This document shows, in pieces, positions 54,700-64,000 of a stretch of DNA of 64,000 nt. Origin of the DNA: Paramarasmius palmivorus (taxonomy: Eukaryota; Basidiomycota; Agaricomycetes; Agaricales; Marasmiaceae); contig JAYKXP010000149.1 of assembly GCA_037176845.1 (NCBI GenBank), positions 1 through 64,000 of the forward strand, in the 5' to 3' direction. How positions within the stretch are numbered: the first letter of the stretch is position 1; each line of letters begins with the position of its first letter. Position numbers and translations under genes: made by a program. Under the pieces are notes generated by a model that was given only the letters and a program-made list of their open reading frames with translations, did not search any database and had not been told where the DNA came from.

Positions 54700-54790
54700 A
54701 AAAGAAATACAGATACGCACGTTTATCAACTCTTCCCTGACGATGGTGATGGTTGCGGTTCAGGAAGCAATGTCACGCTTGTCACTCAAT
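54700..54790 (-). promoter_or_regulatory. F-box upstream block, copy E
   Basis: On the minus strand: GTGACAAGCGTGACATTGCT, then TCCTGAACCGCAACCATCAC, 100-140 bp before the ATG. It is followed by the GTGCGT intron-like segment seen in copy D. Confidence 0.6.
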
Positions 54791-55291
54791 GACTTTTAGA
54801 CGCCCAATTTGCCGACGTTCTGGAATCTTCTAATTCCTCACCACGAGGCGGTATAGTGCCCTGAATTGAACGCGGTTTCATGGGCATTCTACTGTCGCCT
54901 GCTTTGAAGAGCAATTGAAAGTTGAAGAGGTAAGCGTTAAGTTGTGTGATCATGCAACGAAGAAATGGAATTCCCTTGATCATGATGTAGGTTCAATCTC
55001 ATTTCGAAGGCTCAGATAGTGTTACAGCATCAACAGCTTCTTGGAGGTCATACCTCCGTGTCTGCGCTTCCCTATGTTTGTTGCTCCACTGCAATACAAA
55101 ACACTATTTCATCGCTGTTTATCCTCAACATGCGTCTGCACTGTTGCTGGTGTCTCTTCCCAGGTTGCGTCGAACTTAATACTTTTCGGTTAAGCAGCGG
55201 AAGAAGCGTCAAGGCTTACGACACCTGACATCACCATGTCCCGACGTTGCTATTTAAGTACACAATACGCAAGAGTTCTCAACTTCGAACC
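54791..55291. other. Intergenic between F-box E and kinase-like gene
   Basis: No gene supported. Likely holds the kinase-like gene's promoter (TTGCTATTTAAGTACAC near 55243 is TATA-like). Confidence 0.35.
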
Positions 55292-56331
55292 ATGCCTCCC
55301 TTGCGTGAAACTCTTCTCACGTTCATTTACCGAGCCCTGGGATTTCTCTCGGACGTTTTGGACGATCTTTTATTGCCCTTCGCTAGAAAACCTGTAGTCC
55401 CCCTTGTAAGTAAGCTTATTTCCATTTTCACTGTTAGTCTAAAAGAACGTCTTGGTAGGGTCCGAATGAAATCGACGACTGGCACGATGATGAAATCCTA
55501 GAGTATCTCGAATCGCCACCTGAGCATCTCGAATTGCCACCTGACCATCCGGCGCGCATTCCAGATCTTCCAAGCTCCGTTATACAGCTTACGCCCACCA
55601 TCATCGTCAAGGAAGAGCGCCGAAAGATGAACGGTCCTGACGTATGGTCTACTGAGGCCGAGACAATCAGGCTTGTCTCGAATCATACAATAATCCCAGT
55701 ACCACATGTTCGAAGGGTCATAAGGGCAGACGTCGTCACATTGTTTATAGTGATGGATATCATTCCCGGCCAGCCTTTGGATCGTGTATGGCCTTCCCTA
55801 CCATTTCACAAACGACTTTGGGTAGCATTCATGTTGAGAAGATATATTCGACAGCTTCGCAACGGACTTCGTGCATCATCTCTCACACACCCTGGTCCTC
55901 CTTGTCCCGGATCTTTGGGCCCAGCTCGATGTCATGCCCCTTCCATATTGGATAATGTGTGCACCATGTTGGGGCCATTCCAGACGAAACAGGACTTCTG
56001 GCGATACATCAACAACCTGGGACAGAATGGTTTTACAGCTCGTTCATTGCGCAGAAAGGAATACGACGAGAGTGTACCATTCGTCCTATCTCACCTAGAC
56101 TTGGCTCAAAGGAATATCATACTCGGAGACGATGGACAGCTGTGGTTGATTGACTGGGGGTACTCAGGTTACTACCCCCAGTGGTTCGAGTTCGTGGCCA
56201 TGAGGAACACGAGGAATACGAAGAGGAGTATGACGAGGAATACGAGGAATACGGGTGAATCCACGTTTTGGAAGCTTCTGGTACCTTTCATATGCGGTCC
56301 CAGCTTTGGAGAGGAGACAATGTACAGGTAA
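55292..56331 (+). CDS. APH/choline-kinase-like phosphotransferase
   Basis: Exon 1 (MPPLRETLLTFIYRALGFLS) joins after a 53-bp intron to the main exon at GPNEIDDWHDDEILEYL, about 328 residues to the TAA at 56331. Kinase features: TIIVKEERR (ATP-anchoring Lys, about residue 89), an EAETIRLV helix with Glu, FIVMDIIPGQPLDRVW (hinge), the catalytic loop HLDLAQRN (about 250), and the metal-binding LIDWGYSGYYPQWFE (about 270). This is the aminoglycoside-phosphotransferase-like fold, widespread in basidiomycetes with mostly unknown substrates. All key residues are present. A splice just before the stop (GTAAAT...CTCCAG) would instead add about 65 residues, ending in Glu/Tyr repeats at 56577. The 3' end is tandemly duplicated. 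Confidence 0.85.
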
Positions 56332-56702
56332 ATTCTCCAACATTTGCTAATTTTCAACACAAACTAAATCTCCAGCCCAGGGGCAAGTAGTTCCGTTATA
56401 CTTATGTATGTATCCAATCGTGATTGCGTGATATCCGAAAAATATATTGGACGTTGTTCAAACCATCCGTGGACATTACTACACCCAGTGATTCGAGTTG
56501 GTGGCCATGAGGAATACGGGGAATACGACGAGGAATACGATGAGGAATACGAGGAGGAATACGAGGAATACGGCTGATTCCACGTTTTGGAATCTTCTGG
56601 TACCTTTCATCTACGGTCCCAGCTTTGGAGAGGAGACAATGTACAGGTAAATTCCTCAACATTTGCTAATGTTCAACACAAACTCAATCTCCAGCCCAGT
56701 GG
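56172..56702 (+). repeat. Tandem duplication of the kinase-like gene's 3' end
   Basis: 56172-56388 recurs at 56483-56702 with few changes: CCCAGTG(G)TTCGAGTT, GGCCATGAGGAA, a (GAGGAATAC)n tract, CCACGTTTTGGAA, CTGGTACCTTTCAT, GGAGAGGAGACAATGTACAG and the following intron. The GAGGAATAC tract differs in length between copies. Confidence 0.85.
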
Positions 56703-57467
56703 TGTTTGACAAAGTAGTTCCATTAGATGTCACTATGTATCCAATCTTGATCTCCGCAATTTTATCTTTAGTGCCGAGATATCACATCCAGACTGGTGAC
56801 CTACGCCACGTATGCATTGTTCGATTGTGTGCTCCATATGTGGCCATGTTCTCTCTCTGCGTTACATCCAAAATACCCGTGCAAATGCGCCGTATGCAAT
56901 TAATACTGATGTACCCAAGTATTCAGGGAACATCTCGAACTCAACAATACTACTCCTGCTCTATCAACCGTTAGTCGTCCATTTTCCATTCCTCCGATTT
57001 GGGTAGACAACTGCTCCAGTTAACGCATTCCACACACGAAGATTCGAGTCATTTCCTAATGACTCATTGTCGATATCAATGCTTGAATCTAACACGTTCA
57101 ATTCGTCAACAGTTCTTATCGCAGGTCACCTCCGTTCTCCACAATCTACGCCATATTGCTATACCAGTGACGCTCCTCACCCTAACAGCTCCATGGTAGT
57201 ACGCGCCTGGAGTCCATAATTGGGATTCCACTATCACAAGATACTGTCACAGCAGTTAATTGGATGCGCTCGTTTTGGATCACCGTTTGACGGAGTAGTT
57301 ACAAGTTGAAGGGATAGCCTTGAGAGTTTTGTAATCATGGAGTAGTAACGTTCTTGTATCACAGTAGAACAGCAAAGATACTGGGAAGACAGGAAACGGA
57401 GAGATGGAGTGTAAGTAAACATCCGAGCTTCGCAATAGGTGAGCAAAGAAGAACGGGGCATAAATAG
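56703..57467. other. Module flank with tRNA-Asp relic
   Basis: About 57030-57130 matches the module flank at 40.1, 49.8 and 59.5 kb (GATTCGAGTC, TTTCCTAATG, TTGAATCTAACACG). At 57187-57212, CTCCATGGTAGTACGCGCCT looks like a collapsed tRNA-Asp (5' acceptor joined to the anticodon stem). No gene seen. Confidence 0.5.
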
Positions 57468-58982
57468 CTAGGATTCAATCCTATACCCAAGTAATTCCAC
57501 TTTCTCGTTACCCCATGAATATGACGAATGGACCACTCGAACCGCCAGTCCTTCAACCTGTAACGCCTCGAGCAGACGGATATCCAATTCCGGTACCGTT
57601 TCATTCCTGAGCTCCACATACGCAGACCAAAGTCCGCGATTTTTCCTCTGCTGAATCATCTCCCCAAACGCAAGCCAATCCCAGTGTCCCGAACGGATCT
57701 CGAAGCGGAGGTCCCTCAGCTTCGGAACGAAGTCCCCATTACCAATCTCTAACCAAAACTCCTCTGTTATCTCCTCATGTCCGAGCTCCAATGTAATCAG
57801 ATGTGGCATCTTTCTAAGGAGCCCGATCACATCGTGGGCCTTGAGGTCCGAATGAAGTCGAAAACGTTCTATATTGGGGGATCGCTTGATGAACGAGTTA
57901 AATGCTAGTACCAATTGGGCATGGTCTGAGTTCGACTCAGAGGAATCTTCGTGAGGACCGCCAATTGACAGTGTGGTCAAAAACGGACAGTTGAGAAGAT
58001 TGACGAGGCGCGTGAAACGGTCAAAACTCTCTTTGAGGAAATGGGTGTCAGCGTTGAATCCCACGCACAATGTGTGCAAGCATAAAGGGGATGGAATTGT
58101 GATATTGTCGGGTACGGTTGTAATCCAGCGGCTGTCAAGGCGATCAACCTCTAGCGACGTTAAGTATGGGAGCTCGCACAGAATCTTATAGAAGTTCGCG
58201 AGATTCATGCGATCAATAGTGATATGAGTCAAGTGGGTGGTTGGAAAGCGTGGTTGGCCGTATGCTTCGCAATTATCAAATCTTCGTAAGAGTGGTAATT
58301 CGGAGTACTTGAATGCCTCTGCAACGCAATAAGTATCCTTCACATACCCTTCGTCAGACAATGCCATGCTGAGGTATTCGAGATTCGTGACGCGACTTCG
58401 AATATGAGGGATCAAATGAGCCGCCAACAAGTGTGTGAGAGCATCGTCAGAATGGAGGCAAAGAGAGCGAATACGGCTGCCGTGATTAAGAACCAGCTTG
58501 AGTAGGCTCCACGAAACGGGCTTACTGCCGGCATCGGTCTCCTCTGATGACGTCATGAACTCCCCGAAGGCCTTTTCACCCGAGAAGAGATTGAGGGTGA
58601 TTGTCAGAGGATATACTTTCGAGCGCTCGAGATGTGCTTGTAAGCGTTCCATGGCACATTCTGGATGGGGATACTGGTCAAATACATCCAGCCAAATGTA
58701 GGACCAAAGGGCTGGTGTGGACAAGGACACGTTACGCCAGGTATGGCACACGCGACCCAAATCCGAACCGAGGGAATATGAGGGAGCATAGTAGCTTGAT
58801 TCTGAACGAACACGAAATTCGCTCTTGTACTCCAACTTTGCCATATTCCAATGATAGGAATGAGCATAGTTGATACGAGGGATCAAGGTGAGTATTTTGG
58901 AAAGGATTTCTGGTGGTAGAGCTTGGATTGGGGAGGCTGCGTTCGAACGCACCTCTAACGCCGGCGGAGGAGGTTCGCTCAT
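57468..58982 (-). CDS. F-box-like/LRR protein F
   Basis: A single exon of 504 codons from MSEPPPPALEVRSNAASPIQ. F-box-like: LPPEILSKILTLIPRI, then LGRVCHTWRNVSLSTPALW (identical to D here) and ERLQAHLERSKVYPLTITLN. Leu-rich strands LTHITIDRMNLANFY, LPYLTSLEVDRLDS and LITLELGHEEI. The end is LEALQVEGLAVRVVHS and KVELLGYRIES. D and F are very close along most of their length, suggesting a recent duplication. Intact; presumed SCF adaptor. Confidence 0.9.
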   Translation of the reverse strand: MSEPPPPALEVRSNAASPIQALPPEILSKILTLIPRINYAHSYHWNMAKLEYKSEFRVRSESSYYAPSYSLGSDLGRVCHTWRNVSLSTPALWSYIWLDVFDQYPHPECAMERLQAHLERSKVYPLTITLNLFSGEKAFGEFMTSSEETDAGSKPVSWSLLKLVLNHGSRIRSLCLHSDDALTHLLAAHLIPHIRSRVTNLEYLSMALSDEGYVKDTYCVAEAFKYSELPLLRRFDNCEAYGQPRFPTTHLTHITIDRMNLANFYKILCELPYLTSLEVDRLDSRWITTVPDNITIPSPLCLHTLCVGFNADTHFLKESFDRFTRLVNLLNCPFLTTLSIGGPHEDSSESNSDHAQLVLAFNSFIKRSPNIERFRLHSDLKAHDVIGLLRKMPHLITLELGHEEITEEFWLEIGNGDFVPKLRDLRFEIRSGHWDWLAFGEMIQQRKNRGLWSAYVELRNETVPELDIRLLEALQVEGLAVRVVHSSYSWGNEKVELLGYRIES

Positions 58983-59039
58983 GACTGAGCAATCAGCAGC
59001 TAGAGCTATAACCAGTTTTCAGTCTGCCTCTCCAATTAA

Positions 59040-59135
59040 AAGAACTGCCGATACACACGTTTGTTGGCTCTTCTCTTTACTAAGACGATGGTTGTGGTTG
59101 TGGTTCAAGAAGTAATGTCACGCTTGTCACCCGCT
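59040..59135 (-). promoter_or_regulatory. F-box upstream block, copy F
   Basis: On the minus strand: GTGACAAGCGTGACATTACT, then TCTTGAACCACAACCACAAC, at the same distance from the start as in copies D and E. Confidence 0.6.
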
Positions 59136-59776
59136 GACTCAATCAAGTAACCTTTAGACGCCCAATCTGGTGACGGCGCATAGGCGTCCAAAAATGAATG
59201 CGCTTCTATTCCACTCTCGCAGAATACTATCATGATTGGGGTATTTCTTGGATATAAGATTCAATTTTAGCTGCCCTTTTCTGTTCCGCTTGGAAATATC
59301 AAAGCGTGAACACTGTTACAGTGTTCAGTAGGCCATACCTCCATTTCTGCTCTTCTGTATATATCTCTTCAATGCGATACAATCCTGCATTCCCAACACG
59401 TCTCTGCGATTGACTATCCGTCTCGACGCATAGTTGTCCATCCTGGATCTCAAACTCGATAATATTACGAGTACCATTTCCTGTCCTCGTTCTCTCGCTT
59501 GAAATCATTCCCTTGATCTTGGTTCCTTTGAAGATTCAAGTCGTTTCCTAATGCCTAGTTTTTGGTATCGGTTGTTGAATCTAAAACATTTACTCGTGGC
59601 TTCGTATCTATTCCGAGCCTTGGCGCGCAGTCCTACTGATTTTACGAGCATACCTGCAGTAGTAGACTCGTGCCCATTCCCGTTCGGTCTCGTACTCGGG
59701 CTTAATTTCTTATTGGAGTAACTCTTTGATGATGAAAAGGAGGATGACGGCAGGGAAAGGTACGAGACCGAAGGGA
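59136..59776. other. F-box module flank
   Basis: No gene. 59515-59600 (AAGATTCAAGTCG, TTTCCTAATGCC, TTGAATCTAAAACA) is the fourth copy of the shared flank. Confidence 0.5.
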
Positions 59777-60719
59777 CTGGTCCAAACCGGGGCCATTTCG
59801 GCAGGCCCTGCCAAATGTGAGTTGGGACTTAGTGAAATCAGCGTGTTTCATCAATGAAGCAAATACAAAAATCTAAATACTGGCGTCCCTCCCCACAATA
59901 CAGCCAAAAAACTAATATGACCTGTTAGACAAACATGAGACAAGTCAGGAAAGTCATATAGAAACTAAGAAAACCAGAATGGTACCGTACCACGCAAGAT
60001 CTTGGCTCTAGAAACACGAAAATCTGGTCATGCCAGGTCATCTCCCCACATAACCTCGAGTGACATACCTTAATGGGTAGAAGATAACCTCCGTAGACAA
60101 GAGAAATGGCCTGTACACTGGTAGGTAACCTAACGATGCAGCAATTGAGGATTTTGGGTGTCATAAGCCATGTAGCCGCGTCTTTTGGGAGCAGGACAGC
60201 GAATCCAAGTGCTCCAAGAGGTAATTTGGACGACAAAGACACCATAGTCAAGTCCTGAGGTGACGAAGTTTTCACATGGTGTATCTGTGACGGTTTGTAG
60301 GAGTTTAAAAGTCCAGAACGATAGGTGAGATACAGAAACCGGGCTCGACAATGTTCCGGTGAAGTCTAAAACCCAAAAGAAGTCCTAAAACGATGAATAG
60401 CATTGTAAGCGCCAACTGCTAGCGATATATATGGCTTGTTACGCACCTATAACTTTCAATACCCAATACCAGCACCAGACTTCATCGTGACCAAAACCGT
60501 GAATTTTTCGACCATTTTAATGCCATTTCCGCAGTATAGCATCTCTAGGTCTTTGCGACATGAAATAAAGTCACGCCGGACACTTGAAGAGCGGATTAAA
60601 AGCAGGGGATAGGGATCGTCGTGGGGGAACGGAGGAAAGATGTTTTTGATGAGCTTGATTTCACTAAGTCCAAACTCACATTTGGCGGGGCCTGCCAAAA
60701 TGGCCCCGGTTTGGACCAG
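59777..60719. mobile_element. 0.94 kb element with 64-bp terminal inverted repeats
   Basis: 59777-59840 (CTGGTCCAAACCGGGGCCAT...) and the reverse complement of 60656-60719 are identical except for three positions. The repeats contain an inner palindrome, GGCAGGCCC(T/C)GCC. No clear target-site duplication is seen. The interior has only minus-strand frames of 70-116 codons without recognised motifs. Either a MITE-like element or an inverted local duplication. The tRNA-Asp relic lies 94 bp to its right. Confidence 0.65.
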
Positions 60720-60812
60720 CCGCTTCGCAGTCCTGCCTTCTCCCCTCACGTAAATCAAAAAATATCCCCGGACTGCGAACGCGGCTGGAACCGAGCCTAC
60801 TGCAGTAGCTGT

Positions 60813-60887
60813 TCCCTGCTAGCATATCGGTTAGTATACGCGCTTGTCATCTCGTGATCGAAACGGATCCGCACGAAAGCTGGGTTC
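60813..60887 (+). pseudogene. tRNA-Asp pseudogene, 3' truncated
   Basis: TCCCTGCTAGCATATCGGTT, then AGTATACGCGCTTGTCATCT, gives an intact 5' half, a GTC anticodon and an intron of about 22 bases different from the other copies. Sequence identity stops in the T-arm at GCTGGGTTC, and the 3' acceptor strand is gone. Confidence 0.75.
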
Positions 60888-63507
60888 TCATTGAATGCCT
60901 TCAATCAAGGATATCTCGACTCAGTACGCGTTCGAATGTATTACTATTAGATAACACCACACGAACACATACAAAGTAACTGGGAATGGGTAACTCCTCG
61001 CAACGTTGAACCTTGAATAATCCGATTCCTAAAACCAAAATCCCATCACCTAATATTCGCATGTGACGAGGAAGAAGGGTACTACTACATCCGGTGTGTA
61101 TTCCAAGCGAAACGAAACAGCATATAGTCTATCAGTATCACGATAAATACCAAAGCAAAGTAACGAAAACCGACCCAGACCCCTCATTCTATCCAACATC
61201 TCACACCCCTCGCGTTCTCCACGTCGATCACGGAGAACATCTTCATCTCGACCTCCTGGAACTTCCTTCTACCCCGCCGAACTGGGTTGAATGGAGGGGA
61301 ATGACACTAACCGAGGTATGTGAGGAGAGGTAAATTCCAGGTAATGTAGACGCTTTGCTCCATGAGGATCCTCGACAAGATCTGAGGTCTCATGATAAAT
61401 CATAGAACAAAGACTTTCAACGGTCGAGTGGATATCTCGGCTAAAGACAAGATGGAAGTGGCGTGATATATGCGCTCGAAGAGACGAAAATAACAGGAGA
61501 AGGAGCTCAGTCTCTTCCATTCTCGGTAGTGACTCCTAGATAACTTGGTCGATGGTCTGTCTGCTCCCGTTTGCGAACCCGGGAACCCAAACTACAACAC
61601 CCCGTGCACCAATCCTTTGATATCCGGTATGTCAGTCCCCCATGCAGGCGCGATGACAGAAAAAGCATTGGTTCTCCGCCATGGGGACAGTTGGGTGAGA
61701 GGTCGAAGGTTCTGAGATATTGAGGAACTAGGTAGTGACTGATCCCCAATCATGAATAATGGTATGTGATGTACGCCAGCAAAAGGAAAGGTAGCGACAT
61801 GTAGATAATCGAGACGTTAGGCACCGTAACGAAAGATCCACTGTACCGACCTACGCACGAGACGTGGTGAGTATGAAGCAATGCCAGGTAAACAAAGCCA
61901 CTGATACGTAGGCGGAAGACGAGGATGCCTTGGACAAAGACACGACTGGATGTGGCGTTGTGGCGGCAGGCGTGGTAAGGGAACTTCCGTATCAATAAGT
62001 TTGTTCTGTCTGTATCCGTTTCTGAATGAGTGTCATTCCCGAAAACCCAACACGAACACATACCACACACCACAACCATTCTTCTATACACCATTCCTCC
62101 GCATTTCCAGCCCTTTAACATTGACGTGAAAGCTCCTTATCGTTGTTCCGCTTTCGACGACTTATATCGGACCCGTGTACCCGCCCGATGTAGGTGAAAG
62201 CGCTGTGTAACTTGGTTTTACGCCAAGGGTAAACGGGAGGAGGTATATCGAGAAAGTGAGAGGCACATGTCGGTGGAGGACCGGAGTACCGTGGGTGAGA
62301 TGTCGAATGTTCTCTCCACCGTGCGGGGTATCACAGACGAGCTGAGAAGAACGAAGTACTAGTACTCCGAAACAAGGTAAACAATTGGTTTGGAAGAAGG
62401 GATAGATGAGACGCCGGTGCTGGACTGGAGGATGCTAAATGGTCTGGGGGTGTACCTTGCGGCATTGGGAGTGGGAGAGCGAAAGCGGTGGATGACTCTC
62501 AAGCTTGGGCGTACATGTGGTAGAGAGGGAGAAAGGGAAGGGAAGCGGTGGAGAGGTCCCGAGTAACGTAGGGGAGAGGCCAAAGATCTTAGCATGACCA
62601 AGAGGCATGGCATAACCCCGATCGAATTCCACCATATTCACGAGGCAGGAGATGCATCGTGCAGTGTATAACGAAATGAGGTAGGCACTGGAAATACAGC
62701 GCCGGGAGCGGTGCCGGAAAAGAAACTGGACACATGAAAGGTGGGGACTGGGAGAAGGGGTAGACGAAACGCCGTTTGGGAGAGCTCGGAGGAAGGCCGA
62801 GGCTAAGAGGCTGTGGTTCCATATCAAAAGGTGCTGCTAGCACTGCACAGGAGGATTCAAAAGTGCGTGGGGGATTGTGCGTAGGGTAGCGAGTAGGAGA
62901 TAGAAGGAGAGCGATGGAAGGCTCTCAACCTCGGGCACAGAAGGGGGCGGCGCCAAGATGTACAAGCTTTTCGAAGCCAATGGTTCAGAGGGAGAGAGAA
63001 AGTCGATGCTTGAAGGGATGTGTTATGGAGTTGGCTGCTTCCATGAGATCAGTCGTGGGTTGCGCTTCCGAGACCAAAGAACGTCAGCTCGTAGACCACA
63101 TCAATAGAAGGAAAGGACTTACCACCACGACCATGCATTTCATCGTCTTCATAGTGCCAGCGTTGGTAGCTAGGGCTGAGTGTCCGATAGCTCAATAGCG
63201 AGAGCAAGAGGTCGGAAAATGGCTGGGCTCGGCTGCCTGTAGACCTGTCGTTTGATACTGAGAAAAAACACGGAGGAAGAAAGCTCGACGTACCGGTATT
63301 CAAGGAGGTCATTCCTCGCCAATATCGTATACTTTGTGGTCTGGTAGCCTGGTTGACTATCTTGAGCCCTGGCCCATGCCTTCATAGTTGGACCATCAGG
63401 TAAGAAAAAAAGGTCGAGAAAAGACCTTACCTGTCAGTCCTCCACCCCTGGCAGCTCTCCAACATTATCTTGCGATGCTGCTCGTATAGTCAATGGAGAC
63501 GTTTGCG
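60888..63507. other. Non-coding module, copy 3
   Basis: Parallels 40.6-42.4 and 50.1-51.9 kb. For example GCGAAACGAAACAGCATATA near 61109 corresponds to 40744. The CATACCACACACCACAACC tract near 62060 corresponds to 41520, and GACTTACCACCACGACCATG near 63116 to 42145. The minus peptide HYEDDEMHGRGG just before GGTAAGTCC near 63120 is the clearest version of the shared exon relic. Frames are otherwise broken. Confidence 0.45.
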
Positions 63508-63640
63508 AAAGGATGCTCGCCGTCGGAGAACAGCAGGCCCAACAACATCGTCGTCGAGGAAGCAGAAAATTATGGCCACGTGGCATTCAGAGCGGTATCA
63601 TGATCATCTGATATCAAAGAAGCGCGTGTATCACCACGAC
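63508..63640. repeat. Conserved module end, copy 3
   Basis: AACAACATCGTCGTCGAGGA, GGCCACGTGGCATTCAGAGC and GATATCAAAGAAGCGCGTGT, in the order found at 43.2 and 52.0 kb. Confidence 0.65.
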
Positions 63641-64000
63641 TCCGAGTCGTGGTCTTCTTTCCCATAAAGAGTAGATCAATGAACAGGCGAATCTCGAACG
63701 CTCCCTGAGTCGTTTTCGTCCCGTTCAAAGTCTATATACGCGTCCCTTGAATTACCCCCGAGACAACCGCGTTTTGCCGGCGTTAATTGGTGTGTGATGA
63801 AATGCCAGAGCTATCCGTTCTTGCAATCCACTGAGACAAAATGTACTCGGGTAGCATTTGGCCATACTATGCCCATCAAATTCACTATAGTTATCGTCTG
63901 CGGGGATCCGGTAGTCGCTAATATAGCACCTCGGGCCCCAGAACACGAACAATATCTCGACTTCTATAACACTATTCTCAATTTACGTGCATCGTCGTCC
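63641..64000. other. Right end of window, no gene seen
   Basis: Only short frames. Nothing further can be supported. Confidence 0.35.

Noticed and set aside
40311..60887. A tRNA-derived SINE family
   Set aside because: The tRNA copies have no shared 3' body or poly-A/short-repeat tail right after the T-arm. What they share lies upstream, so duplication of larger modules explains them better.
1..64000. CRISPR array, bacterial operons, rRNA genes or a viral genome
   Set aside because: No regularly spaced direct repeats, no bacterial gene layout, no rRNA sequence recognised, and spliced eukaryotic genes throughout.

Overview
This window is nuclear DNA of a filamentous basidiomycete, most likely an Agaricomycete (mushroom-forming fungus). 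Introns are numerous and short (about 45-60 bp) with GTRNGT donors and YAG acceptors. Several gene types are typical of this group: F-box-like proteins with degenerate leucine-rich regions, a DUF6593 protein, a CxC2/KDZ transposase, and a family with a W-x-PEP, IGDVG and FDFLFNI signature. No species can be named from the sequence.

Layout. 0-8.4 kb: degraded, repeat-rich DNA with a pseudogene, a DUF6593 gene, and a 3.0 kb giant palindrome inserted into an old gene copy. 10.2-23.7 kb: the gene-rich part, holding the IGDVG-family gene, a disordered Tyr/Pro/Arg-rich protein gene, a nine-exon unknown gene, a coiled-coil gene, a gene with an RNase H1 N-terminal-like region, and small unknown genes. 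24.0-27.7 kb: one apparently intact KDZ transposase gene. 27.9-36.0 kb: a paralogous, rearranged copy of 5.4-8.4 kb, enlarged by a 1.5 kb terminal-inverted-repeat element and a second copy of the giant palindrome. 36-64 kb: an array of F-box-like paralogues (two plus-strand near-full genes and one stub on the left, three minus-strand genes on the right). Each sits in a recurring module with a conserved upstream block, a split tRNA-Asp copy or its relic, and in three cases a long non-coding unit. An interstitial CCCTAA-like tract lies at 43.56 kb and an APH/choline-kinase-like gene at 55.3 kb.

Most striking features. (1) Two near-identical 3 kb palindromes with almost no loop and no convincing coding capacity. 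The first is flanked by a direct repeat, and its insertion point can be checked against a related gene elsewhere in the window. (2) The F-box/tRNA-Asp module array, which looks like a birth-and-death gene cluster with a shared promoter. (3) Three further inverted-repeat elements at 30.1, 42.5 and 59.8 kb. No computation was run. Homologies are from reading and recall of family signatures, and splice models were checked by hand for reading frame only.
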